Below are positions 35,801-47,800 of a stretch of DNA of 64,000 bases, piece by piece. Within the stretch, counting starts at the first letter, position 1; each line of letters opens with the position of its first letter. The stretch spans positions 332,799 through 396,798 of the forward strand of contig CACRXP010000163.1 in assembly GCA_902702965.1 (NCBI GenBank), read 5' to 3'. The translations under genes were made by a program, and so were the position numbers. This DNA comes from Spirometra erinaceieuropaei. Lineage: Eukaryota > Platyhelminthes > Cestoda > Diphyllobothriidea > Diphyllobothriidae. Under the pieces are notes generated by a model. The model saw only the letters and a list, made by a program, of their open reading frames with translations. It did not search any database and was not told where the DNA came from.

Positions 35801-38800
35801 CTGCTGCTGATTCGTTAGATGTGGATTTGTGCCGTGAGCAAAAATAAAACACAGTTGACCTTCCGTCGTATCTGCAATCAAACCTTCCTAGGCTAACACT
35901 GGAGCAGAATGGCGTTTACGATCAAATAATGTGGACTGTCAATAACGGGGTTGGAGGAATCTTTGTCTTAGGCGAGCCAGGAGGGACTGGCGAAACGACT
36001 GATTCTGGCACCAATTCGATTCAAAAATGACATGACCTTGGCTCTCGCGAACCGACCGATCAGCTGATATATTCTCACACCAATTGCTGGCGATTGGGAA
36101 TGAAGCGGTACCGGTTGATCCGACTTTGGGATGCCTTTCACAACCTCTTACTTTCGGCAATTTAGTGTCTTCAAAGAAAGAATTGGTTGAAAAGATATTT
36201 CCCAATATTCAAACCAATTATACGAATCACGATTGGTTGAGCGAACGAGCTATTCTGGCGGTCAGGAACAAAGACGTCTACCAACTTAACCATGCTATTC
36301 AAAGCGCGGCAGTCGTGTACACGTTCGCCGACACCGTTGTGGGAGCAGACGAGGCAGTTAATTATCCCACCGAATTTTTGAATTCAATTGATCTGCCAGG
36401 GATACTGTCGCACGTACTGCGTAATATCAACCAGCCGAAGCTTTGCAACGGCACGCGACTTGCAGTAAAAAAGCGACTGAGCAACGTCGTGGAAGCAACT
36501 ATCCTGACAGGAACTTTCAAAGGTGAAAACTTCTTTATTCCTCGAATTTCACTGATTCCAACTGACATGCCATTTCAATTTAGGCGACTGCAATTCGCGA
36601 TTCGATTGGCGTTTGCAATCACCACCAACAAAGCTTAGGGCCAATCCTTGGAATTGTGCAGTTTGGATCTCCAAGCGGATTGCTTCTCACGCGGCCAACT
36701 ATGTGTTGCATGCTCCAGAGTCGGCAAACCAGACAGCCTCTATATCTGCACAGACAATACAACGACAAAAAACACTATATGCCCACAAGCATGATGACAT
36801 TGAACATATTAGAAACGTGCCCCTTCCTCTTTTCTTTCTTTTCCATTCCATCAGACAGCCACAGATAATAATTCCTATAATTCCTTTCCGTGTCCTACCC
36901 TCAAAGATCTGAAACTCCAAAACGTATTGGGGGTTAAATAACCTACACCACTATAAGCGGCCTTATAATCGTATGGCAGGGGAATAAGGACGCCCCGCAT
37001 TACAGATGGCCTTGCACTAAGCGTCAGAGAGGATTAGGGTTTGGAGGGTTAGTGTCAGGGTCAGGACATGGGGTAGGCATTCCTCCTGTGATTTAGCGCC
37101 AAGACGCCTGGAGTACGGAGGTTGCCTGTTGCCCTGTCTAACCCGACAATTTGCCAAGCATTCGCTGACCTGGCATTCTACTAAACAACCTTATTCGCGC
37201 TAAAAGCTGTCACTTGCTGCTGTAAAATGTAAACACTTGGTCTATCTACGCAACATTATCGGAATTCCAGCCAAACAAGGGGCCTTCTGGCCGTCGGACA
37301 GACTGTAGGCAGATCCTTGGGGGAGCTTAACAACTAAGCTGAAAGTTTGCCTTGGAAGAAAAGGTGTGACTCAGTCAATACGCGTGTTTGACGGAACGGA
37401 GACCAAACACGAAGAGAGGGAGGCTTAATGGCATTACAGCCAATCACATTCTCCAGATGGCTTGACTCGGACTTGCTACTGGTGCGCGATATGGGAGGAT
37501 GAGTTCTATGCCGCGATGTCCTCATTGTAATCTAACTGCAGTTCGAATCGCTAATGTCTCTCCCCACAGAAGCATTTTGGTCATTGTCGCTCATGACCAC
37601 ATACGCGACCGTAAGATATGCAGGGATAATAACTTCTTGCTTCCCTAGGAAAAAATGGAAGACAATAGGTAGCATGAGAGTGCCCCATATGAGTCAGACT
37701 GCAGGGACATTTGCAGCGTAGGTTTTACAGCTGCGGCAAGTGAAGAAAATTCAGCATAATAGTCCGAGCTCAGACTGAAGTGATGTCAACAACAAAACCC
37801 GGACTCACGGAGTCATTTGTGACCTGAGGATCTGCGACGGAACCTTTGGCATCTCCAGCGGAGCCCTCAAATTCCACATCGTCGGCCGGCTTGTGTGATT
37901 TGGTGCAACAGTGAGAAGTCAGGTGGATACGATGACGTCTGTTGCGGCGCTTAGTCTTGGAGGGATCAAGTCCAGACAGGCGGTAAATTGTGTTCTGGAA
38001 GGACTCCGCGCTGGCGAAGTAAACAGGCCCGTCGAAGCGGATAATCTTTATCTTGTCCACCTCCTCCAACTGCGCAGGGAATGGTTGCAAAATGGTAAGG
38101 CTTACAAGATGCATATGATCGTATTTCCTTTCAAAAAACCCGCGGAGATCTATTGGCAATTCCTACGCCAAACGATCATAGAAACAGAACTACACTGAGG
38201 GCCAAGAAGACATATACAGCAGCACCGTATGGACATGGATCTATGGCTTAAGACCCTGAAGAAGTATTCAAAAATTGGACGGATGTGGTCTGGCAGCCCC
38301 ACCTGAAGTAAACAAACCCCAGTCACCTCTTATACGAGAGCGTTGTTAATAGGGCTTTTTACAGGTGGAGCCGGGGAACGCACAGGCGACGAGGTCAAGT
38401 AGATGTATGCAAAAAAGCTGTTGGGAGTGCGTGGTTGTAATTTCAATGGTTGAGAAATAGCCATAACCCCAATCCCTGATTATAACCCCATATCCTAAAC
38501 TCCAACCGCTAACCCTAACCCCTAATCATAACCCCTAACTCTAGCCCCTAACCCTTAACTCCAACCCCGACAGTACTGTGTCCATCAGGAGAGGGGGGCT
38601 GCCAAACCACATCTTACCCTAAATTAAGTGAGACGGACAGCAACTGCATTTGCGGTTCCGGGATTGTTTTGGCACGTCATCGCGGGCAGCCGTCTTAAAA
38701 TCAATCCAGACATCTTGACAAACCAGGTGTTCTGTAGAAAAGGTAGATTAGTGAGAGCGGGCTACCAAATGCGGCCACGGAGCCTCACCCAACTCAACAC

Positions 38801-41800
38801 TACTTCTTGGATATCTGCAAACTAAGATACAAAAATGAAATTCGGAGAAATGAGAATGGTCCATATGGCTAACCTTGTCAAATCGTCTCAACTCCGAGTA
38901 GAGGCCGGTGTCTCCCGCACGGCCGAGTGTGGTTCGATCACCGTACTGACTTCGGTAAACAATGGTTAGTAGAGAGAAGCCGAATCCGCTCACGAGGCCG
39001 ATGGGAATGTCAATAAAGCAGGTCGCAAGGAAAACGACTAACCAGATCAACTAAAAGTACGAAAAATAGGCCTGAACTAACATCAGGCAGAGAAGGTGGG
39101 CATTTAGGGAAGCTCAATCTTTTGGGAGATCACGCTTAGCAAAGGTTTACCATTTAACAGTGAAGAGCAATATGTGCCCTGTGTGGATACTTAATTAGAG
39201 TTAAATAGGACATTTGGCTTCTAGTTCCTCTCTTATCCACCTTGCAAGCTTTGATGATACTCGACCGTCTATGTTCCCAGGGCTAAGGTAAAACAATGAT
39301 GAACCTAAGTAAACACGCTTTCAACCCAAATTTGTTTGGTCGACCATTTCAGTGGACCCAATTGCCACGCCAAAGATTGAACTAAAAGTCTAAATGGGCA
39401 GGATGGCCATATCGTTTACTCACCAATGTGAATTTTTATGTCAGAACGAAAAATGGGTACCAAGTTCCACTTTTCGTGTTACCCCAGGACTTCAAAAGCA
39501 ATAATTCAATAATTAAGAGGCCGAGTTCGGGCATCAGGCACCTCCCCCATTCAAAGCAGCCTAAATGTTAAAGTATGCAAAATCGGAAGTCGGCGTTTTA
39601 AGTGGGGCGGATGGAACTGGAGTGAACTGAAATGAATATCATTCACGACGTACTGTTAAACGTTCGGACGGCCACGGCGGTAACCACAACTCCAAATCCC
39701 AGGCCTCGCCGAGTTCAAATTTGAGGCAAAATAACAGTTCGATCATCGCAAAATATGATGCCCACCCTGTGCCCCACGGCATGATGGGCACAGGATGGCA
39801 ACCTGCGCAAAACATGTTGTAAATCCCCATTAACTGTAAAGAGTTGTTTGAATGAAGAGGACACGTCAGAAGACACAGATGCGATCACTGGAACAAGAAA
39901 TTTATTGGCCTGACGTTTCGAATTCTCACTCGAACCCATCATCAGACGCAGTCGCGGGTAAGGGTAATGTTGGCACAAGGAGTGCAGTATTTATAGTACG
40001 TGGCTGCCGTGGGACCATATGCGCACTGTAATTAACAGCTCTCGCAATCACCATTCGAGTCGTAAGTGATGCGATGGTGGCTTATCAGTCCGCGTCCGAG
40101 CCGTTAACGGCCGTAATTTCGTCATCCGTGCTGGATGCTGGAGTGACGATCGCTCGGTAAATTGGCTCACTGTCACTGGGATAATTGCTCGCCCACGCCC
40201 TCCCCACGTGACTGACTCCCCTGCAAAGGGAAAATCTCAGCACCGAATACGGTAACTGGAGGTCATTGTGCTTGTTGATGGATTGCGAGCCTGAGAACCA
40301 TGACTCGAACAGCTCGCGGTTCACGCGGTTGTCACCTCATGCGAGGATTTCCGCCTCTTGAAACTTGAAAATACGGCCCGGTCCCGTCGAATGAGCCGCC
40401 ACCCCGGAGCTAGCGTCTCCCCGCCTCATTGCTGCTGCGTGCTCGGCAATTCACGTACGGACTAATCTCCCAGTTTCTCCGACGTAGTTGCTTTGTTCGC
40501 AACTGCACCAGATCTGGTAAATGACACTTCCCGCGCAGATCTGAGATGGAGATGATGTATTTGCGTGTCGGTGAAAATAGCCGTTGTCCTTCCCGCAAAT
40601 CATAGCAACGCGCTACTCTCTCTCTCCACGCCGGCACCTCCCACGACCCTCCGTGGCAGCTGCCCACGGCGCTGCGTCCCTCACCGATCGTTTAGCAGGC
40701 ATGTCAGTGTCACCTCTCCATCCCGACATGTCACGCCCTTCCGGTAACTCATTCCATTTGCGCAACTCACCATCATTATATATTCCCAGTTTCCGTTTAG
40801 GCCCTGCTAATTCTTCTTTCCCCCTTTCGTATGGATGAATATGATGAGGCGTTAACGGGCTCGATTCAGATCGGTCTAAGCCACGATTTATTCCTAATGT
40901 TTCGCTGACTCGGTGTGTGCTACCCCCCAATGTCATCGGTGGCTGCAATGTGACAAATGCTCACCAAAGCATCGTCAATGGGTCAACCATTCACTTGACG
41001 AAGACAGATGTAAGAAATCTTGGGGCGGTTCCGGATGTATCACAAAGTGACTGTTGCAGTTAAAAAAAAGCATTACTTGCAACTCAGGAGACAATGATAA
41101 CGAGGAAACTTACGGCATCACAGATGGAGACTTTCCACAATTTTTTCAAGTCCTTAAACTTCATGAAAGTGCTTGTCAGCGCAACCACAATGACTGACGA
41201 AAGAACAGCCTAGACGTGTGAAAAAAACTGCAGTCAAATTGTAGGTATTGGATGGGTTTGGCAACAAACTGCGGCAAAGTGCCATCATCGATAGCCAAAG
41301 AAAGTCAGTCCGCTGTGCCCTTGAAGATTTTAAAGAAAGGTAAATGTTTAAGCGAAAAGAGCAGTAGACTTGAAGTAGCTAATTTGCAAAATGGCGATTC
41401 TGCACTGAAAATGTATTCCTCTCGTTTTCGTGTGAGTGAATACATGTTTAATTAATTAGCACCTCCTCTGACAGTTGAGGTGCCTACAGACAGCGAAGGT
41501 CTGAATGATGATTTCCAGGCTGGTTGCTAAACCTTGCAGCCGAATGCAGCCCTTGCAGCTGCGACCCTCGACGAACACATTTTAAGATTTTCCTTTGGCC
41601 GAGCCAACGAGCCTCGAAAAAGTCAATATGTCGCTGACACGTTCTGTGATCGTCCTCAGCATCATTATCATAATATAGAAATCAGTTCAGCAAGGTTTTC
41701 AGTCCTACAGGAGCTTTAAAATGGCCAGGGTGACAGAAAAAAAACACTTAAAGCTAAAAAGGTGATGACATGCGTCACAGACCGGGGGTAGCATAAAGCG

Positions 41801-44800
41801 CATTCCTATTGAAAATCGTGCCGAAACACAGTGAAGTTAGTATTCCCGATCACAATCGACAGTACAGCTGACGCGTCGTTCAAATGGTAGTGTTGGACTT
41901 AACAACACTCGACGACCGGAGAACGCGGGTTTGGCGCTCAAGTGAGACAAAATCTGGGTTTGGGGAAGATTAACTGACGACGGTCAAAAAGAAAGTAAAG
42001 GGCATCCAGATTTCCCTTATCTTTGTCCTTACCGACACCTCAGTATACACATATGAATGGACAGTATAAATAAATCTAACAAAAGAAAAGTTCTCCCTAT
42101 AAACACAAAATGGTATGTTTACGATCACGCCTGTCAGTTGTATTTGAATTTATTAGGCACCGATCAACCTGGCAGCATGTCGCCTTATGCAAACTTCTGT
42201 TCCCACGACTCCCTCATCGGTGAAATCAAGCAAAATACCGTTTCTTTTGTTGAATCTCATCGCATTCAACTCAAACGAATCAAGAATACCACAAATCCCT
42301 CGAAAACTGTATTGGAATCTATGCTCAGAATTCAGGCCTCTGACAAACCGCCTAATATCTGAGATAACACTAATTCTTAGACGATAGTTAGATGTAAACT
42401 CCACTGAAGCACTGCTATCCAACGTTATTTGTACTTTCATATTTACTACGCTTTTGATATGAGGATACACTCTATGATTCTAAAAACGAACTTTACGAAA
42501 TTACAGCCGTTTCTAACGTTTTCGGAATACTGGCCCCTCCTAAAAAAACTCGGCATTTCTAAACAATGCAACACTGCCTTTAATATTACTTTTATGCTTT
42601 TGATTCTTTCAAACTTGTATTTAGTCAACATAGACCTTGGAATCATGAAATGGTGTCAGTTTGCGAGTGATTGGTAATTATTCGTAAATTTCGACACTTT
42701 CATGAGTTAGGTCATCTACTGTATATAACATACTTTGAAGGACTGGCATCCCGGGAAGTTTAATTTGATAGGGAATAGTTCCTTGGAAAAGCTAACATAA
42801 TTTGCTTCGTAAATCCTCGGCACTGGCTCCCGGGGTCGTCGTCTGACGTGCAGCAAGTCTGTGAAACATTCAAAATTTTAGACGTGTCTGGAGAATCGAT
42901 ACTATTTAATCATCCCTGCCAATAAGCCATCGCTATGGGATGGCGTCTCGTCCGAAGTTGCCGTTCGCTTTTCCATTTTCCCTAGGGATTATTTTACAGG
43001 GCGTTTCAATCGGTGTGTTGACTAGTGTACGAGTCATCGGAATGTATGACTGGCTGGAGAAATCTTGAGTATAAAACCCGTACTCAATAGCATATAAATG
43101 AGTCTTATACTATCCTCCGCGATAGGCATCCTTGGAACCTCACTTAGACACTCGTGTGTACAATGGAAAGAGATTTAAGGATGTTGAGCTATGATTATCC
43201 AGCCTTGACGCATACGGTATACCATGACTGCGCAGTTGCGTTACAGCGAAAATACATCTGCACGGATTCCACGCAGTTTCGTGGACACACCAGCGACGGG
43301 TTTCCTGACTGTGTACAATCCTCAGCCTCTTGCTGGGTCTTCATTACCTTCCTTCTTTGCCTGTGCTCGTTCTGAATGGCCTTGTACACTTGCTGTACTC
43401 AAAAATGTGGTCACTGTTCTCGGGACTCCGTTTCTGTCCATATATACCTTTGCATTGCCGGCATAGTCGACGGCATTAAAGGACATATAGCCACAACTTG
43501 TATTAAATCTGTTCCCACTGGCAAAGTGTAAACAGTGAAAGTACCTGCGGAAGACTCGCAAGATAGGGGCCGATGACGTAAAGAATGAAGAGGATGATGA
43601 TGCAAGAGACCAGAGAAGCAATCTAAAATGCAAGGCAGACAAAAGTTGGATTTGGAAGACGGGAAAAGTCTTCGGAGGCATAAAAGGTCAACGTTATGAT
43701 AGGAGTATAGACCTGATTCAGTCTCCTAAATAAGGGCGTTCACATGCAGATTCCCAGCTGATTTCTGACTTTTGTATCTTCTGTCAGCTAAAAGCCCGTT
43801 GTCGTAACGACGAATTCCCTGATAACAGTGCTTTTAGCGTTTGGGTATCCGCGGCGCGCATTCTTTAGTGTGATCAAGAGAGTATCCCACAGCAACTGTT
43901 TTGCCAGCTGCTTTTGAGGAAAGCATGAATTCCAAGGCGTCCATGTGCTCTGTGACAGCAGGTTCTGGTGAAGTGACCCACTCATATGACCCATCGTGAT
44001 GGTGAGAGGTCTGTTCGTAGATTATAATCACTTGTGCCCAGTTGTCACGTCTCTGCTACCCTTCCTCTTGGAATCTCAATATCCTCAGGCTCAATCACAT
44101 AAAGCACGTGACCTTTTATTCTACAACAGGCTTCAAACCATCTAGGCGTGTAGGCTGCCCTTTGTATTCAGGAATATTTGTGTATCAAAACCGACTTATT
44201 CCTCGCTTACAGCGTCCGCACGGAATAATAGTGCTGCTTACAACATGGCCTTGGCCTGTGGTACGTCGCTGCGTTTGGTGTTTCCGGTAACAGAAAGGCA
44301 CTTTATCTGCAAGATCTTGGCGCCCGAATTTTTTCCGAGCTCTCAGTGTCTACCCAACGTCCGCCTCCGGCGTCCTCTCCGGTCAGAATGTAAGCAAAGA
44401 CCTCCCAAACCTAGCTTTTTCTACTGCTAATCCTGTAAATAGCGTTCTCTTTACCTTGTTTCTCAAGTTTGTACTCGCGTAACTTCATACAATCGCCAGC
44501 TTCAACTACGTAATTTTCAGCACCATGTAATAGTTGAAAGGTTTGTAAGCTGACCGCCGAATGTTCGACCCCCTCCTTTCAAAATTAATGGAATTCATCG
44601 AAAAGTATGGACGTAAATTACCATAAACTTCAAAAACATCCTAGGGTTTCGTTGAGTATTTCTTTTGAGGTCTGGCTTGGCGCCCAAAAACACTTCCACC
44701 TTTACTCTGCTAGTCCACTGGCAAGAATAAATATCTGATCGACTCCAGTAAAGACCGGTTGGTGGAAATTACAAATAACATTTGAGTTAGTGCTGATGAC

Positions 44801-47800
44801 CGTCTTGGTCGCGGCTTATCAGTTCAGCCTTATATGTGGACGTCTGCGCGTTCGTGTGCATTTCTGGTTGCATGTCTACGTCAGGGGCACAGCTAGTTAA
44901 AGGGGGTATAGGAAGAAACGCCTCCCGTACGAGAAGGAAGGCTCAGGCTAGTGCATTTACTGCCCCACTGATCGCGCATTCATCTTCCTGGCAATAAACG
45001 CTTAAATCGGTGCCTCCAGCAATCAAAATACTCTATAAATTTGAAATTTCCGAAAAAAACTCAGTAAAAGGCGTAAAATCCATTACCTGGGAAACCATGC
45101 CCACGGACACGACGACAGTACTCCGAGCGAGAGCGCCGCAGGATGCAATGCATTGGAAGAAGGAGCCAAATATGTTGCATATACCGAGCGCAACGAGTTC
45201 CTAGAAATAGGTTTGTTAAACAGGCGTATATTTCGATAATAGCAACATCATGGAAACTCACATTCGATCAAATTGTCTGGCATTAATATTGAAGGCGACT
45301 GGAAGACGGGCTGTTTATTTGGCCTGTTGAACAACCCTTAATCCGTATAGTCAGAGCAATGGATACTGTCCTACTTGTCCTGACGACGCCCTTTGGGCGA
45401 TGAATTAACTGTTCGTATCTCCTCTCGCACGAAATTTTGATGCAATCTGCTGTTTCGAAGACTCTCAGGCCCATTTCTACTAAAAGTCCCCATTTTAATA
45501 CCATCAATGCGCATTTTAACAAGTGTTCGTACTAAACGGGAACATTTAGGTCAACTATGCCTATGAAAACGAGAGATTCGTACACTTGGAACACCTGTTT
45601 TCCCAGGCGGAATCGAACAGCAGGCCTCCCGAATTCGTGTCGAATGCTTCACCAGCTAAGCTGCGGTGAACACGCCTACCAACTGTGTTAATTAGTCAAT
45701 AGTCTCCTTTTCCTGAGTCTTACGTCAGTTTGAACGACTGTTCTAATTAGTCTGTATCAAGCGATAACCCACGTTCTGAACCGTTAGGTGTCTGCATTAA
45801 GCCCGAAAATGTCTTTTTCAATGCTCGTCTGACGCTTGTACATGTAGTGTTGTTTTCTCCAGCGGTTATGATAACTTATTTGGGTCGGCGTATTCCCCAC
45901 TGTAGCATCCAGTCGCGAACAAGCGATGCCACCGCCATCCGCGTCTCATCCAGCTGCTTTTTAATAGATAAACAACAATTGGGCGCGACGAGTGAAAACA
46001 GTATACAACACTAATGAACCAAATTAATCAAACGCTCCATGTTCCGTAGGTCAAATTCTTTTGCTCACCAATACTGAGTTCAAAAGTGAGGCTATGCAGA
46101 CCACAAAGTGCAACCAATTGAGGAGAAAATACGCGTTCCTGAGCCAACTCAGATCGCCGAAGTGATCGTAGTCACCATTAGTCATCAGGACGCACCAGCC
46201 GTCCTAAATGTTTAATCTGTCTGAGGTCTGATTGAGTCCCTTAAGCCAGTTCATGTCAGGTCGATTTCACTGTGCATGTCTGGCCGATTGTCTGGAAGTC
46301 CTTCAACACTGTTTTTGGTCATTAGACCCGACGGAATTACGGACAGGAGAAGAGCGTGAGTAGCATATTAAAGAACCGAGAAGTTTTCCACCCGTTGAGA
46401 TTTCGGTTTCCTATAATTTGCTTCCTGATCAAGGATATTTCAAATTTGGTCTTTCAGGATATTTCAGCTGACTCTCGGTGTTGACATTTCGATGTCAAAA
46501 GTCTACCTGCTTTACCTCAGTTCTTTGTCCGTTTGCGGTTTGGTTTTGCGATATAACACATAGTTTCCCAGAGGGGATCTACCCGAGTAGTCGCTTGTTG
46601 GTGAGTGGGTTTCAGTGCTACCTTAAGTAACCTCGGTACGTTTTACAACTTGAAATTCTTTTTAAAAATACATTTACCCAACCAACTGGGCCCGAATTTC
46701 ACATTTATTGACATGGATAAAATTCAAGATAAAATTTCTGAAACTCTTTGAACAATCAAAGCCTGCTGTCTCATATTCGTTGCTATGCAATTTTATTTTG
46801 CTTCAACCGACCATTCGAAACTTTAGACAGTGAAACCGCTCTTTCGAAAATTTTAACCTCGGAAACTTGATTGTACTCGGACATGGCTAGCACGGTCAGA
46901 ATCACGAACCAAAAACGACTTGTTGACGAAAGCTGCATATCGTGTGCATGAAAGATGGTCAGGATTCACTTCTGGGACCAAAGCTGAAGTAAAAATAAGT
47001 GCAGTCTTGACAACTGGCCATAGAAAGGCCAGCTTTCAATCGCATTTCTAACAAACCTTTTGCCAAAAGAATGCACATAAAAGGTCAGTTTTGTCGCTAA
47101 AATAACGTACCTGGTTGTAGAGGACATCGTATCCGTACTCCGTAGCATACAGTTTTACCAATGACGCAGAGATAGCAAAAGTTACTATGGCAATCACGAA
47201 GATATCTCCAACGACCTCGTTGAACATGCCGAAGGAAGGCACTGTTGGAACTGGCAATCTATAAAAAACATGCTAACAGTAATCCAATGACATTTTACCC
47301 TCTGGGGATTTCGCCGACAATTTTAACTCCATATCGTTCGTTGAGATGAGCAAATGTTGAGACGATTGTAGCTACTGCAACCTGAAAGGGAATAGGCCAA
47401 GCAAAGGCGGGAAGTAAAGGTGGGGGTGGAAGTCAATAAAATGCGTACACAATGAAAGGCTGCGTGTACGCCGACTTTAAAAATCTTGTCGGTAATATGG
47501 AAGCCATGTTGGCATGATGCGTGAGATGTCCGGGCGCGTCGGAATGAATATAATCGCGAAAACCACGACAACACAAGTTTCTGGTGGCAATGAGATGACT
47601 GACGCAATCATAAGTCGTGTTAGCAGCAAAATTAACCAAGTGCGTAAAGAGTCTGGGGCGGATATAAAAATAAGCACCAGGAGCCAGGAGTTGAGGAACG
47701 GATAATAACAATCATAGGAACACCTGATCAAATTCAAAGCGTCCAATTTTATTTAAAACTCTGCGTCAAGCGTTTCGGCGGAAAAACCTATTTGTCGAAA

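Larger units (their letters stand above)
34481..36815 (+). mobile_element. Helitron relic with Rep-helicase remnants
   Basis: The candidate left end is an A|TC junction at 34480/34481 followed by TTTATAAAAATGG, with CCGATTGGGCTGAAATTTGG downstream, wording common at Helitron 5' ends. The helicase reads in pieces: GRLYIVHPNQDECFFLRTLL, ACQALDLLENDRHWD and ELWEKYKSHMAEDI (35142-35520). Next is a Walker-A remnant GEPGGTGETT (near 35965-35995), where family members have GTGKT. Last come HVLRNINQPKLCNGTRLAVKK, FIPRISLIPTDMPF, LAFAITTNKA and, past a TAG, VACSRVGKPDSLYICTDN (36420-36790). Helitrons move by rolling-circle replication. I did not find the Rep nuclease part or a sure CTRR hairpin end. 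Confidence 0.85.
24253..37808 (-). other. 13.6-kb SLC26 intron splitting the STAS domain, packed with mobile DNA
   Basis: GTGAGT donor at the 37809 side, TTTATTTAG acceptor at the 24252 side. It contains three MITE-A copies and part of a fourth, four R1 copies, an FB1 palindrome, two SINEs, decayed RTE-like LINE fragments, a Helitron relic and a tRNA-like sequence. A (TAG)n-type microsatellite is at 25101-25132. Between about 31550 and 33180 I see no recognisable element. No host exon was found in it. Confidence 0.85.

Noticed and set aside
38460..38580. True interstitial telomere
   Set aside because: The CCCTAA words are degenerate and lie inside a TIR-bounded MITE found three times, so they are element sequence rather than a telomere remnant.
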